A DNA stretch of 64,000 nt, from contig NC_084484.1 in NCBI RefSeq assembly GCF_030035675.1, positions 187,924,934 through 187,988,933 of the forward strand. The letters run 5' to 3'. Numbering within the stretch: position 1 is the stretch's first letter; each line of letters opens with the position of its first letter. A program made the translations under genes and the position numbers. The DNA comes from Rhineura floridana (lineage: Eukaryota; Chordata; Lepidosauria; Squamata; Rhineuridae). Positions 31,130 to 43,158 of this stretch are shown here, one piece after another. The notes beneath the pieces are model-generated. The model had not been told where the DNA came from and did no database searches. It was given only the letters and a program-made list of their open reading frames with translations.

Positions 31130-31745
31130 TGACCACATCCTTGGGCCGGGGGGCACTGGCCCCACAGGCTCATCTGGTGGGGAGAGCTGGCCCAGGGCCC
31201 TCCCTTCTGGCTCAGTCCTCCACTCCATCACCTGAGAAAGAGGAACCTGATCCCAGGTCCCTGGCAGGTGGTGTTGACATTGTTTTTAGGACTGGGAAGG
31301 AGGGGAGAGAGGTGCATAAAAAGATAAGTGGGGGTTTGGTGTTGCAGGCTGCGGTGGAAGGGCCTACTCCTCTCCTCCTGAGCAGTGACACAGTTGGGGT
31401 TCTTCCTCGGGGCCCTGTGGTATCCCCCACACTATTGACCATCTGCGTGAACCCTCTGGGAGAGGTCACCCAGAGATGTGCACTCGGCCACCACCCCTTC
31501 CTCTTTAGCAATGTAAGTGCAATGAAATTAAATCTGCAGATGGCACCCGGGGCCTATCTCTCTCCTTTCTGCCCAACCCAGGGGAGGCAGTTGGTGCTCC
31601 TAGCCAGTCCCTGGATGCCATCACGGACCGACGGGGGGGGGGGAATAACCTGCAGCTCAAGCCAGATAAGGCGGAGGTGCGGTTAGTGGGGGGGTTCTCT
31701 GCCCAGCCGAATGATGTTCGATCCTCTCAAAAGAATCAGGTGGTT
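31130..31745 (+). mobile_element. Degenerate L2 fragment
   Basis: Scattered L2 reverse-transcriptase wording can be read, including NLQLKPDKAEVRLVGGF near 31650-31700, which parallels NKLKLNPDKTEVLLVG of the L2 at 41166-42161. No long frame survives. Confidence 0.5.
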
Positions 31746-31747
31746 TC

Positions 31748-31965
31748 TTTGTTATTGCATTTATATCCCACTTTTCCTCCAAGGACATCAAGGTGGTGTA
31801 TAAACATGGTTCTTCCCTAATCCCCAGGACAACCTTGTGAGGGAGGTTAGGCTGAGAGGCAGTGACTGGCCCAAGGTCAGCCAGTCAGCTGAGCGGGGAT
31901 TTGAACCCTGCTCGCCCAGACCCACACTCCAACCACCCTCCATGCTGGCTCTCAGGCTCACAGTT
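31748..31965 (-). mobile_element. tRNA-derived SINE with L2-like tail
   Basis: On the minus strand the tRNA-like head lies to the right, with B-box-like complement GGATTTGAACCC near 31898. It is followed by the central block (complement of GAGAGGCAGTGACTGGCCCA) and the tail complementary to TTGCATTTATATCCCACTTT. The tail differs from the BovB-type tail of the SINEs at 3507 and 38634. Confidence 0.65.
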
Positions 31966-31974
31966 TGGGGGTCA

Positions 31975-32404
31975 CTTGGACTCAGGGTGTTGTCTCCCAA
32001 ATGGGTCCGTTGCCCAGTGTGCAGTACAGCCAAATGACCACACCCAGGTTGAAGGGTCCAGCAAGCTTTATTTCATTCTGGCCAGAAAGAGGTGCAAGGC
32101 GATAATTCGCAAAACAAGCACACCCCTTATGGGGGTGCTACACTTTTATACATTGCAAGCAAAAATTCATGGCACATTCTAATTGGCCCCTTAGTGCCAA
32201 CCTGTCACCTTTCCATTGGTCGATCTTCTGACTATGCCCACCCTCTCTTATGCACACGGCACATTAGTTTCTCCACCCATATCTGCATTCCAAGTTAGCC
32301 ATTACAGCAGCAGCTTCCAAGCACATATTTTACTGATAAGCTACAGAAGAAAGCATGTGACTTCTCTAACCCTTGTAAAATTCAGTTTCTTTTTGGTTTT
32401 TTTC
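31975..32404 (-). repeat. LTR-like repeat, host of the second Vingi-like LINE (fossil, tentative)
   Basis: Read on the minus strand it has a TATAAAAG-type box (complement near 32153) and an AATAAA-type signal (complement of TTTATTTC near 32068) in the order expected of an LTR. It is split by the LINE at 32419-36230 and seems to resume at 36245. Its outer limits are not resolved. Confidence 0.35.
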
Positions 32405-35400
32405 TTTAAAAACGCTGGCGGCAATAAATTCGAGTTCTCCCAAGAATGCAGCCTATGGAGAGGGGACCTCGGCATCAGCCAGGTATCAAGGCCAGGGGTC
32501 CAAACCCTGCGGCGGGCCCTCATGGCTTGAAATGTGCTATTTAGACACTGAGGAGCTAGGTTCCCCTGGAAGGCCTGGGCCCCCACCTTGTATACTGGCT
32601 CGCCGCGAGGGCCCAATTCTTTCTAATGTCAGCATTTTGAACCCAGACACCGAGCAAATTACGGTTTGGAGTAATTCTATGGACTGACAGTGTCAAAATC
32701 CACATGAACTAATATTTCCCCGGACCTGCTTTCCTGAACCATCATCATCCCCTAGGAATTCTTTTCCAGCGAGACTTGAATCCCAAGTTTCCCACATAAA
32801 CTTCCTCTTGTGGAACATCGCCGGCTGGAAAAATAAGTCGGCTGATCCAGAGTTTACCGCCTTTTTGCAATCTATGGACATTTTATGCCTCCAAGAGACT
32901 TGGCTCCTCGACCCTAATTCTCTTTCCTTACAGGGCTATAAGGTCTGGGAGAAGGCCGCAAAGAGAACAACAAATAGGGGTCGCGGAAGCAGAGATTTAG
33001 CAATCCTGATGGCCACATCCCTGGACGTCCAAGTCATCAAGCCCTTGAGTGTGGCCCCCGACACCTGTATGGCTCTAATAATCCACATTCCCAATTCCCC
33101 CCCTATGATTTGTGTTAATGTATACTTACCTCCCCTTCATCCCAGCTTGGCGACATCAACTTGGTTGGATCTGGAGAATTATGTCGAAAGTTTATTATGT
33201 GACTATCCTTTCCATCTCTTTCTGATTGGCGGTGACTTCAACACCAGAATGGGGGCTAGCTATCCTTCCACTGATAACAACCCCGGGTCTCTCCCAAGTG
33301 ATATGACTATATTAGCACGGCTGTCCCGAGACAAGATAGTAAACAAAAATGGGCATGCCCTCTTTTACCTGATTGTTAAATTTCATTTAATGTGCTTTAA
33401 TGGCTCTTATTTGGATTCTTCCAACGGCCATTACACTTTCATCTCAGGAAAGGGAGGAAGTGTAGTTGATTACATCCTCGGTTCGCCCTCCTTAGTTCCA
33501 TTTGTCAAAGCAGTCACTGTGGAGGCTAGGCTGGATAGTGACCACCTCCCCGAGAGTGGTCCTACACAGTTTTTTTTCACCTCTCTTGCCATCCCCAGTC
33601 CCACACGATTGCCCCGATATTAGACAGCTTGCAAGGGACTAAGCAACTCAAATGGACCGCAGAAATTGAGCTAGAGGTATAAAGGACATTAGAGTCGAGC
33701 GCATTGTCAGAACTGCACCAGCTGGCCTCTAAAACTCCGGAGGACATTCCCAAAATATATGAGGATATCATCAAAGCCCATCAAACCGGTGGTGACTTAA
33801 CAGCTGTAGAGAGATGCCCAAATGGCCCCAAATCGTGGTTTGACAGGGACTGCAGATTTATGAGAAGAAAATTACGCGCCCAAATGAGGACCTTAAAGAG
33901 AGATAATTCTGATGTAGCCATTTTTCACCTGCTCTCACTAAAAAGGGCATATAAAAAGTTACTTAAAGGGAAAAAACAGGCTTTCGTCACTAACAACTGG
34001 CGGGCCCTGGGCCTGGCTTTCCTCCAAGGAAATGACCCTGAATTTTGGAGACTAGTCCAGGGGGGACTTGCCCAGGATTATTTCATGCCAGTTCCTCCTA
34101 CCCTTTCAGAAACTTGGGTTTCATATTTTCATGCCATTTTTGGACGCGTTGTACCGCCACTGTCACCCTCTCCTGTCGAGGTGCCTTCATTACCATCATG
34201 GCCCCCCGTCACCATCGCGGACATCGGGGAAATAATTTTGTCCCTTCGAGCTGGCAAAGCCCCGGGGGAGGACATGCTGCCCCCTGATTTATTTCACGCA
34301 AAAATCTCCTGGTGGGGCCCTCTCTTGGCCATTCTCTCCTCACATATTAATTCCACCGGGGACATTCCTACTGGTTGGCACACCAGCATAGTGGTGCCTA
34401 TCTTTAAGAAAGGCGATCCCTCAGATCCCCATAACTATAGGCCTATTAGCCTACTAGATGTGATATCGAAAATGTATGGGCGCTATCTTCTAAACAAATT
34501 AGTAGAATGGGACTCTAAGCATTCTATTATCCACGTAGAGCAGGCTGGATTCAGGAAAGGCAGAAGTACTGTAGACCATGTTTATGTTCTCCACCACTTA
34601 ATACAAAAGTCCTTAACGGAGCCAAACGCCTCTTTATTTGTACCATTTGTGGACTTTACTTCTGCCTTTGATTCAATCGACAGAGACTTCTTGTGGCATA
34701 AACTCGGGCAATCTAATATCGATAAGCGGCTCTTGTGGTTAATCCAGTCCCTCCATCAGGCAACCTTTATGCGGGTCAGAATAGGGAGAAATGGAACTCT
34801 CTCCCGAGAAATCCCCGTAGAGAGAGGCGTCAAACAGGGGTGCATATTGGCCCCTTTCCTTTTTAATTTTTATATATATGATATTATTCCTGCTCTGACC
34901 TCTCCTCCATTTGTTTCACCATCACTGGGGAATAGGAAGATTTCGTCTTTATTATATGCCGATGATCTGACCCTATTCTCTCTGAATAAAATCAGTTTAA
35001 AAAGAATTCTAGTCCGTTCGGAAGAATATTGCAAAGACCATCGTTTGCAAGTAAATCATTCCAAAACTAAAATAATGATTTGTGGGAAGTACAGGAAATC
35101 AAAATCTGGACCTTAAACAGGCAATCTCATGAACAGGTCTGGTCCTCTAAATATCTAGGCTTAAACATCAATGATAAGCTCTTGTAGAAACCCCACTTGG
35201 AGGCCACTCAACTACTTTGTGCTAGGGTTTGCGGGCAGCTAAGGAGATTTTTCTATACCCACGGTGGGCAGCTAATTAACCCAATGTTAAAAATCTATGC
35301 CGCCAAAGTCCTCCCAAAAATCCTATATGGATCAGAACTCTGGGGCCGTCCAGTTAAATCTAGGCTTGAGGTACTCCAAAATACTTTCATGAGACAAATT

Positions 35401-36244
35401 TTGGGGTTACCTCGCGGAACACCGTCAGCACATTTAAGAGCAGAACTTGGACTTCCATCCCTGGCAGCAAAATTGGACCTGGCCTACCTTAGGTTTTGGA
35501 GAAAGATCTCCATTATGAATGACAGCTCCCTCCCAAAGCTCTGCTGGCTTGAACAACAGAGGACTGGGGGCTGGGCCCAAGGGGGACAGGCAATACTAGA
35601 CATGATCTTTCTCTAAGCAAGCTTTTTGGCCTTAACCCCACTCAACTTAGAAATTGGGTATTCGATTATGATGCGAACCAAGATAGGGCAACAATTATTG
35701 CGGCCCCTTTTTCATCTTGGTTCCCCCACATTAAATTCAATCATGCCAAACGCTGCTACTTTGACACTTTGTCGTGTGCCCCCTTACGAAGAGCATTCAC
35801 AGAGCTCAGTTTTCAAGTAATGCCCACAGCTTACCTCAAAGGTAGGTACTTGGGAATCCCTACGCAGGAGCGACACTGTATCTTTGGTTGTAAGGTACCC
35901 GAAGATCTAGTTCATTATATATTCCAGTGCCCACTGTACAGGAACCCTAGACAGAAATTCTTAGCCCCTCTGATTAGTCGTATGGGGGGACATCGTGCGG
36001 AGACTGGGTGATCGTGCTTCTGGGCGATAATTACAAGCAGTCACAATTGCAGTAGCAAATTATGCTCTAGCTGCCAAAAAGCTCAGAGCAAATCATGTAA
36101 AAGTTTCATCATCCTCAGCAGGATCTGTTTTAACGTTATAGGTATTACGGTTTTAAATGTACATTTCGTATTGTGCAATGGCCTATGGCTAAATGCAAAT
36201 AAAGGATTGACTGAGTTTCTTTTTTTTTAATTTAAAAACGCTGG
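32405..36244 (+). mobile_element. Second I/Vingi-like LINE with 14-bp target duplication
   Basis: The element body (32419-36230, 3.8 kb) is flanked by TTTAAAAACGCTGG at 32405-32418 and 36231-36244. It reads an AP endonuclease from about 32800 (FLLWNIAGWKNKSADPEF, LIGGDFNTRMG, SDHLPESGP). The reverse transcriptase follows from about 34380 (VVPIFKKGDPSDPHNYRPIS, GVKQGCILAPFLFNFYIYDI, LLYADDLTLFS), then a cysteine-rich end near 35870. Two or more frame changes and stops break ORF2. It is clearly related to, but diverged from, the element at 5256-10449. It lacks the ORF1-like region, so it is probably 5'-truncated. The 3' end reads AATAAAGGATTGACTGAG plus a T-rich stretch. Confidence 0.8.
33704..35116 (+). 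pseudogene. Vingi-like LINE ORF2, reverse transcriptase part
   Basis: The 470-codon open segment contains the linker and reverse transcriptase. AGFRKGRSTVDHVYVLHHL, FVDFTSAFDSIDRDFLWHKL and the box LLYADDLTLF are present. The endonuclease lies upstream in another frame (32808-33623) and the C-terminal part continues in further frames from 35197 onward. Confidence 0.75.
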
Positions 36245-37769
36245 CCCTGAGTTATCAAGGGGCCTCGGAGGTCCTTGTCTTGGAATATCCATTGCTGGCA
36301 ACCGCAGGAAGGGGGGTGATCGCGGGGCGCGAGGGGGCCAGGCACGCCCGCTCAGCCCAAGGGAAGCTGGCCTGTCTCCTCCTGGCGAGGCGCCCTGGGA
36401 CTTGGGGGGGGGAGCCACTGCCAGAGCCCACCCCCACAATCCCGATGGTGTATGCGGCGCCCCCCCCCGGTTGCTGCCGGTCATTGAGGCCTAGCAGAGG
36501 CTCCGTCTCCTCCCGGGGTGAGGGGGGACACTGCAGGACTGGCGGGCGAAGCCCCCCATTCGACAATGCGGCATTCCTCGCTTCTTCCCTCCCTGCTGCA
36601 AGAGGCTGAGGAGTGGGGGGGGGGCAGGCTGCTGGCGAGCTGTCCAGGGAGGCGGAGACAGCCGTGAACTTACACGGGGGGGGGTGGAGGAGCTGCACAC
36701 GACAAACCTGTGTTGGGGGTCAGGGATTGCTCATTCTCCCCCCCCCGTGGGTTGCTTGCAGCTTCTCCCTGCGTAGCCTGAGCTGGGGTCCCACTTGAAT
36801 CCCACGAGTGAAGGAGGACTTGGCGGGGGGAGGGGGATGCAATCCCCGCCCAATTGAGCTCGGGACGCTTAGCCCTCCGCCCTCCCTCCGGCGCTTCCTT
36901 AGAAGCAGAGGAATTAATTCCCCGGCGGGGCCACCAGCCCCCCCCCGTGCGCTCCCTTTTCCCCCAGGGCGGGGCCTGAGCTTCGGCTGCCGGGGCAACA
37001 GGCCCCTTGCACTCCATCTCTTTCTCTTCGCGGTCGGGTGTCTCCTCCCCTTGCAGCAGGGCCTCTTCTCCTGTGCTCGGCCCAAGGGCTCAACACCACA
37101 GGCCAAGATGAGCCCACTATTGGAAGAGGGAGGGGCGCAGCCCCCGTGTTTCCTTGGTGGCAAAGAAAGGACAGGCGCTCTGCACATGCCCCAAGGCACC
37201 CGCCTTTTTACCAGTCCCCTCCACCTCCAGACTCTCAGGTTTGGGGGCAAGGTCCCCTTGAGCTGCCCTGGTGAGAGGGCAGGTCCGTCTCCCTTCAGGC
37301 CACTGCTTCCCACTGTCTTGTGGAGGAGCAGCAGGTTTAGGAGCCTTGTCTGGGGCCAGGCCAGCCCAGAACAAGGATTTGAACACAGCTTTGCCACAGC
37401 AAGGCCAATCCCTTCCAATCGAGCAATGCCAGGGGGCAGCGCCTGCTCCAGTGCCCCAGCCTGACACGTGGGCGGATGAAGCTGGGCACCATGACCAGTG
37501 AGGCTCGCCTGCTAGTTCTGGTGTTACCCCGCCTCCCTCCCTCCACAAGTTCCGGGACGCATTGTGACTCTTTTCTGCTCCCCAGGACAGACGCACCCAC
37601 CACCGGGCAGGCAACACAGTGGCCCAGAAATGTGAACCCCATTTACACCCAGCTGCAGCCGCTTGAGCTCAGCCCTGGAGCCTGGTTTCACTCGGGGCCT
37701 ACGTGTGGAAGACTCAAGACCTGTTGGGGGCCCAACAGTGTAGGCAGGACTGAGCTAGATGGCCGAATG
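36245..37769. other. GC-rich stretch without a supported gene
   Basis: The first tens of bases may be the remainder of the split LTR-like host repeat. The rest is rich in G and C runs, and several long open frames run on both strands as expected from base composition. None shows a recognisable domain, splice pattern or conservation clue. Confidence 0.4.
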
Positions 37770-37866
37770 GGTCTGACCGAGGATAAGGCAGTTGAATTCC
37801 CGCATGGAGCAGGGGTTGGACTTGGTGGCCTTATCGGCCCCTTCCAACTCTACCATTCTATGATTC
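37770..37866 (+). mobile_element. CR1-like 3' end (ATTCTATGATTC type)
   Basis: The phrase GGTTGGACTTGGTGGCCTTA followed by CCCCTTCCAACTCTACCATT and CTATGATTC is the classic 3' end of a different CR1 subfamily from the TTCTTATG-tailed copies. It is a short fragment. Confidence 0.75.
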
Positions 37867-38191
37867 AGTAAGATAAGAGGGCCATGTGCCCCTGAGCATG
37901 TGCTGAATGTTCTTCCTTTGCCAATGAGGAGCTGCAACCAGCTCCTGAAGTCTGGATTACGGGGGCAGAAAATGCAGTTGTTCCTGGAAAGTCTGACCTC
38001 CCCAGAGCCTCTTTTTTCCACAAAAGTAACCCCAGGCATCAGCCAGCCTTTGGGGACTGTGACCAGACATCATCCTGAGACATGATGCCCCTGGGCGCCC
38101 CCTCCCCTTGTTTTGGGAAGGTCCACCATGAAATGGTGAAGAGTCCAGCCCAGGGAGCCTGCTTCTCTTCCCTGCTGCCCCTCCCTGAAAT

Positions 38192-38864
38192 TGTCCCAGA
38201 GTGGCGAAATTGGGAACGGGGAGACTGAGTGAGCCTTTAGGTGTGTTTGAATCTTTGCTAAAGATTACACCTCCCCTGCAAATTAGTCAGACAGAGACTT
38301 TAAGCTTCAAAATAAGATATAACTACTTTATTCTGGAAGTACATACTTGATAGCAAAGAGTTCTACATCCAGCTAACTAGCTAAGTTGGAGCTGCAAACA
38401 CTAGGCCTAGTGTTTGCCCTCATGCTTGGAGGAGAGGGAGAGACAAAGAGAAGATGTCTGCTCTCCCTCTCAAGAGAAAGAAGGAGGAAGGAGGAAGGAG
38501 ATGTGGTCAACATCCTCTGCATATCAGTCTAGCAGGAAGGGAGAGTCAGCAGGAGATCAAAGGATAGGCATTAGCCTAGCCATCTGGAGGTCTCCTCTCT
38601 AGCTACCCTTTTAACCCCATGCAGCCTCAACCCCAGAGCCAGTGTGATGTAATGGTTAAGTTGCTGGACTAGGACCTGGGAGACCAGGGTTTGAATCCCC
38701 ACAGAGCCATGAAGCTCCCTGGGTGACCTTGGGCCAGTCACTGCCTCTCAGCCTAGTGAAAACCCTATTCATAGGGTCCCCATAAGTCAGAATCGACTTG
38801 AAGGCAGTACACTTACTTACTTAGCCTCAACCCACAAGTTGGAGTTGAACCACATATTCCAACA
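38192..38864 (-). repeat. Solo LTR carrying a SINE insertion (fossil)
   Basis: On the minus strand the LTR starts TGTTGGAATATGTGG (complement ending at 38864) and ends GGGACA (38192). It is the same family as 30673-31124 in the opposite direction, with an AATAAA complement near 38328. A Sauria-type SINE sits inside it at 38634-38822. Flanks GAAAT and GCAAT could be an imperfect 5-bp duplication. Confidence 0.7.
38623..38833 (+). mobile_element. Sauria-type SINE inserted in an LTR, with 11-bp target duplication
   Basis: The SINE is 38634-38822, flanked by AGCCTCAACCC at 38623-38633 and 38823-38833. Its head reads GAGCCAGTGTGATGTAATGG, the B-box region GGGTTTGAATCCC, and its 3' end ATAAGTCAGAATCGACTTGA. 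That end matches the BovB tail, as known for Sauria SINEs, which borrow BovB machinery. It ends in CTTA repeats. Confidence 0.88.
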
Positions 38865-40254
38865 GCAATTGCGGTGCCAGCCAGTTCCTCCCCTCCCCCC
38901 ACATGCCCTATGCAGGTTGCCTAGGAAAGGTGGCAGAGGGTGGCCCTCAAAGCAGCAGCAGGGCCGGCTCAGCCCTTGGGAGCACAAGGAGGGGCATGGA
39001 TTGTGCCAAGGAAAAATGAAACCGAAATCTGGAGGGCAAGGGGGCAGCTGGGGGGCTCAAAATACATCAAGCGGGGGGGGGGAGGAAGAGAGGGAGAGAG
39101 CCCTGAAAGAACAGTGGAGGGGGGAGGGGGGAGAGCACATCCACTGAGAGCCTCCCAATGTGGCAGGAGGCTGCTCCTCCCCGGCAGAAAACAGACCAAG
39201 AGACCCTTCCTTCCTTGCCAAGAGGAGATGGAAGGAAGACCAATTGGAGGCAGCTGCCATTCCTGGGGGCATCAGCCTGGCCCCCACTCTGAATGGGCTG
39301 TGGCAGGGAGGGAAATGCATTCCATCGTGGCATGCTCAGAGGCACTGTCATCTTGACTACATAGCCTGGGGCTCAGCACAGCTCCAGATTGCACACGGGC
39401 TCAAATTGGGCCCCACTTGGCACCCCATGGAGGAAGCCTGCTGGGGTACTGGGGCGTGGGGTCTGGCACTTGATTGCCCCTTGCTCCAAGAAAGAGGAGT
39501 GATGGCGGAGGTTTGCTTGGCTCTCTGCCTCTCGGCATGTGAGCATCTTGTGGCCTCTGGGCCTCTCAGCCATGGGTCTCTGCTGACCCCCTTCCAGAGG
39601 CACCTGAAGTTGTTCCAGACATTTTCTGTGCAGACGTGAGGGCAGCTGCCACAAAAGGGACTGTTGGGCCTCTGTGGACACCGGAGCCAGGCCTAAAATT
39701 GGCCTGGGATGGATGGCAGCTGGTTCCAGCCTCCTTGTCCAATCGTGTCTGCCTGCCACCTTCACCAGTGATGGGTGCCACTTTCCTAATGCCCGCAGAA
39801 GTGATAAGCCGCTGCCGCTGCAGAAATCCCCTCCCCTGTGGCGGCAGGAAAAGCCTCATCTTCTATTGCATTTGGTCCATGGAGTGGAGTGAGGGACGCA
39901 GCCGCATTAATTCCAGGCAATTGCACCCGGCTTGTGCCGCATCAATAATTAACACCCAGCAGAAATCAGGAAACGTGGTGAATGGTGGGCACTCGGCCAA
40001 GCAACTGAAGTGCATTGTGCTCCCCACCTGCCAGCTTCGAGGCCTCAGTGGCTCCCCAGAGCAAAGGGATTGATGTCCACGCAGCCACGTCAAAGAGGGC
40101 AAGGAGAAGATCCCAGATAATGTAATTGCTGTGCAGATCAACCACCCCCAAACTCTACAGGAATGGGAAACAGCCCCCTTCAAGTGGGAAAGGCAAGGGA
40201 GAAGGATGCCCGCCGGTGCCCAGAGGTCTCTCTGTGTCTCTCATTCCGGTGTGG
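38865..40254. other. Intergenic, no gene supported
   Basis: I find no repeat I can name. The stretch around 39895-40060 is free of low-complexity sequence, holds paired ATTAAT/AATAATTAA blocks, and looks like unique DNA. It could be regulatory, but nothing in the sequence proves it. Confidence 0.35.
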
Positions 40255-40640
40255 TTGTCCAGGGTCTCGGAGGGTCTTAGACCCCTTACTCTTTTGGGGA
40301 GCAGGGTCCCTATGTCTCCAACATCCTATGAACCAATCAGTATGAAAGGGGAGTGTGAGCCACTGAGAAAAGTCTTCTAACATGCTTCATGGTCCTTTTC
40401 AGCTGACTGGAGCCAATCAGAATAAGAGCAGGTGAGTCAGCCGCTGAGAAGACTCACTTCAGTAGCTAACTACTCTTTCATGCTTATTGGCTGCTAGGGA
40501 CGTCTGCTGTTGTGAGAGAAGGCATTAACAAGGATCTCATTCTCAATCCAGCAGCAAAAAAGGGTGGTGGTGGGTGTGACTATAATGAAGGGACCCCACC
40601 CTTCTGAATTTGCCACTACACGACTGTCCTTCAGTCTCCA
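40255..40640 (+). repeat. Unclassified dispersed repeat, uninterrupted copy
   Basis: It corresponds to 18045-18390 plus 19480-19540. CCAATCAGTATGAAAGGGGA near 40333 and CTTTCATGCTTATTGGCTGC near 40473 are inverse complements with few differences, so the core about 40330-40495 can fold as a hairpin with an internal CCAATCAG repeat. Confidence 0.5.
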
Positions 40641-40974
40641 CATATGCAGAATGGGCAGCTGGCAGGCAGAAGAGTCATTAAGGAAATGAGTCCCTTCCTG
40701 ACCTAGGCTTTAAGATAAAAATGGGCACAACAAATTTGTTTTTTCACACAAGCACATGAAATTTGGTGACACGGTAGCCCCTATAGAAAGAATTAACCCT
40801 GCCAAATTTCAGGTGAGTAGCTCCAGGGGTTTTCACTCAAGCCACTTTTACATTTTGATTTTTCCAAGAAAGTTTTTAAAAAAGATGACCCTGTCATATA
40901 GGGGGCAGATTGCCAACAGCAGTAGTGAGTGAGGGAAAAATAAAAATTCCACTTAATAATATCCACTGTGGTTA

Positions 40975-42480
40975 GCAATTGGAAATAATAATATAATAAT
41001 AATAATAATAAATTTAATTTCTTCGTCGCCTATCTGGCCAATGGCCACTCTAGACGACTTACAAAATTATTAAAATACAATTAATAAAATACAGTAATAC
41101 AATAAAAACAATAGATCTACAACAACAATATTAAAACTGGGTAGGAGGCATTACAATTATATCAATTAACCCTCCCCGGATACCCCGAAGGCCTGCTGAA
41201 AAAGCCAGGTCTTTAAGGCTTTCCGAAATACATTTAGGGAAGAGGCATGCCGGAGATCTTGTGGGAGGGAGTTCCAAAGAGTGGGGGCCGCCACTGAGAA
41301 TGCCCTCTCTCTTGTACCCGCCAATCTGGCTGTTTTTGTTGGCGGGATTGAGAGAAGGCCCTGTGTGGCTGATCTTGTCGGGCGGCATAATTGGTGGCGT
41401 TGAAGGCGCTCCGTGAGATAAACTGGGCCGAAACCGTATAGGGATTTAAAGGTCAATACCAACACCTTGAATTGGGCTCGGAAAACAACTGGAAGCCAGT
41501 GTAGGTCGAACAACACTGGTGTGATGTGATCTCGGTGGCGACTATTCGTAAGTAGTCGAGCCGCCGCATTTTGTATCAGTTGTAATTTCCGGACCGTTTT
41601 CAAGGGTAACCCCACGTAGAGCGCATTACAGTAGTCCAAACGAGAGGTGATCAGGGCGTGTACTACCAGTGGGAGCTGATGAACAGGAAGGTAGGGTTGC
41701 AGCCTTCGTATGAGGTGTAGTTGGTACCAGGCTGCCCGGCTCACTGCCGAAATCTGAGCCTCCATGGACAGCCTGGAATCAAGCACAACCCCAAGGCTGC
41801 GGACCTGGTCCTTTAGGGGTAAACTCACCCCATTGAACTTCAGGTCAATGTCACCCAACCTTCTCTTGTCCCCCACAAGTAGTACCTCGGTTTTATCAGG
41901 GTTCAACTTCAGCTTGTTCCTTCCCATCCATCCACTCACGGATTCCAGGCAGTTGGACAAGGTCTCCACAGCCAACTCTGGTGAAGATTTAAAGGAGAGA
42001 TAGAGCTGAGTGTCATCCGCATATTGATGACACTGCAGCCCAAATCTCCTGATGATTGCTCCCAGCGGCTTCATATAGATGTTAAATAGCATGGGAGAGA
42101 GGATAGAGCCCTGTGGCACACCACAATTGAGAGGCCAAGGGTCTGATACCTCCTCCCCCAATGCTACCTGTTGGTACCTGTCGGAGAGAAAGGAATGGAA
42201 CCACTGTAATACAGTGCCTCAAATTCCCAATCCCTCCAGGCGAAGCAGAAGGATACTGTGGTCGACAGTATCAAAAGCCGCTGAGAGATCGAGGAGGACA
42301 AGAAAGGTGGATTCTCCCCTATCTAATGCCCTCCTCAAATCATCTACCAGAGCGACCAAGGCTGTTTCAGTTCCGTGACCAGTCCTGAAACCCGATGGGT
42401 ATGGATCCAAATAATCTGTTTCATCCAAGTGTGCTGACAATAACAATAATCTCAGAATGCTAGCTAATATGCCCACAAGA
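40975..42480 (-). mobile_element. L2 LINE, reverse transcriptase and 3' end
   Basis: On the minus strand it reads LDPYPSGFRTGHGTETALVA and FDTVDHSILLLRL (42219-42476), then CGVPQGSILSPMLFNIYM, CHQYADDTQLYLS, LKLNPDKTEVLLVG and HWLPVVFRAQFKVLVLTFKS. It ends with LWNSLPQDLRHASSLNVFRK. The 3' end is an ATT/TTA microsatellite tail (complement at 40985-41012). A single frame break separates the first RT block from the rest. It is the best-preserved L2 in the window. Confidence 0.88.
41166..42161 (-). pseudogene. L2 LINE ORF2 fragment (RT palm to C-terminus)
   Basis: The frame is open for 331 codons with an intact YADD box. The upstream fingers domain lies in another frame, so the protein as a whole is not encoded. 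The presence of long open sequence indicates a moderate age. Confidence 0.8.
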
Positions 42481-42500
42481 CTTGGCTGGCTGGTTGGCTA

Positions 42501-43158
42501 ATAATTGTCCCATCCAGAGCCGAACCCAAGAGGCTGAGACGTTGGTGCAAGTAAATCTTGTTTTATTAGAGTAATGGAAACATCAAAAGCAGTGCACTTC
42601 ATAGAGTTCCTACAATAACTCACTGTAATTCCCTAACAACACTTTAGACCTGCTCTGCAACGTAAAGGAGAGTTGACGCAACACCCCCCTCCCAACTCAG
42701 CAAGCTTATATAGGGGACGTTTTGGAGCGCAATCTCTCACTCCTTCGTACCCCCGCCCTCTGACCAGTGCGCTTTTCCCGCCGTCCAGAGCGAGGTCAAG
42801 GGGGGCGAACTTCCAAGGGCTCATCTGACAAAACAGGGTCCTTATCAACAGACAGGGAAGTAGAAGGCAGGGAAGCCTCAGACATCTCTAAGTTGCGGGT
42901 GGACAAAGGGGGAGTTCCTGCTCTTTCGGAATCCTCCCCTAACGGCTCCGAGAGGGCGTTTGGCGGCTGAGCACTATCCTGAAAGGGGGAGGGTTCCCCC
43001 GTGGGCATTGGCGGAGCATCTAACACACTCCCTTCCTCCTAGGCTGGAAAAGACGCAACAACAGCGGGACCTTCCGCGCCTTCTGGCCGTGGAGGCGCCT
43101 GCAATTCATGCCTTCCCCCTCCCTGCTCGCCAAGAGAGAGCGGAGGCTCCACAATAAT
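42501..43158 (-). repeat. Solo LTR with 5-bp target duplication (fossil)
   Basis: The body is 42506-43153 (648 bp). On the minus strand it starts TGTGGAGCCTCC and ends GATGGGACA. ATAAT flanks it at 42501-42505 and 43154-43158. A TATATAAG-type box (complement near 42710) and an AATAAA signal (complement near 42572) are in correct LTR order. The family differs from the other LTRs in the window. Confidence 0.75.

Noticed and set aside
36720-37464. Long overlapping open frames on both strands
   Set aside because: They are rich in Pro, Gly and Arg and include homopolymer-coded runs, as GC-rich noncoding DNA gives. No motif is present.
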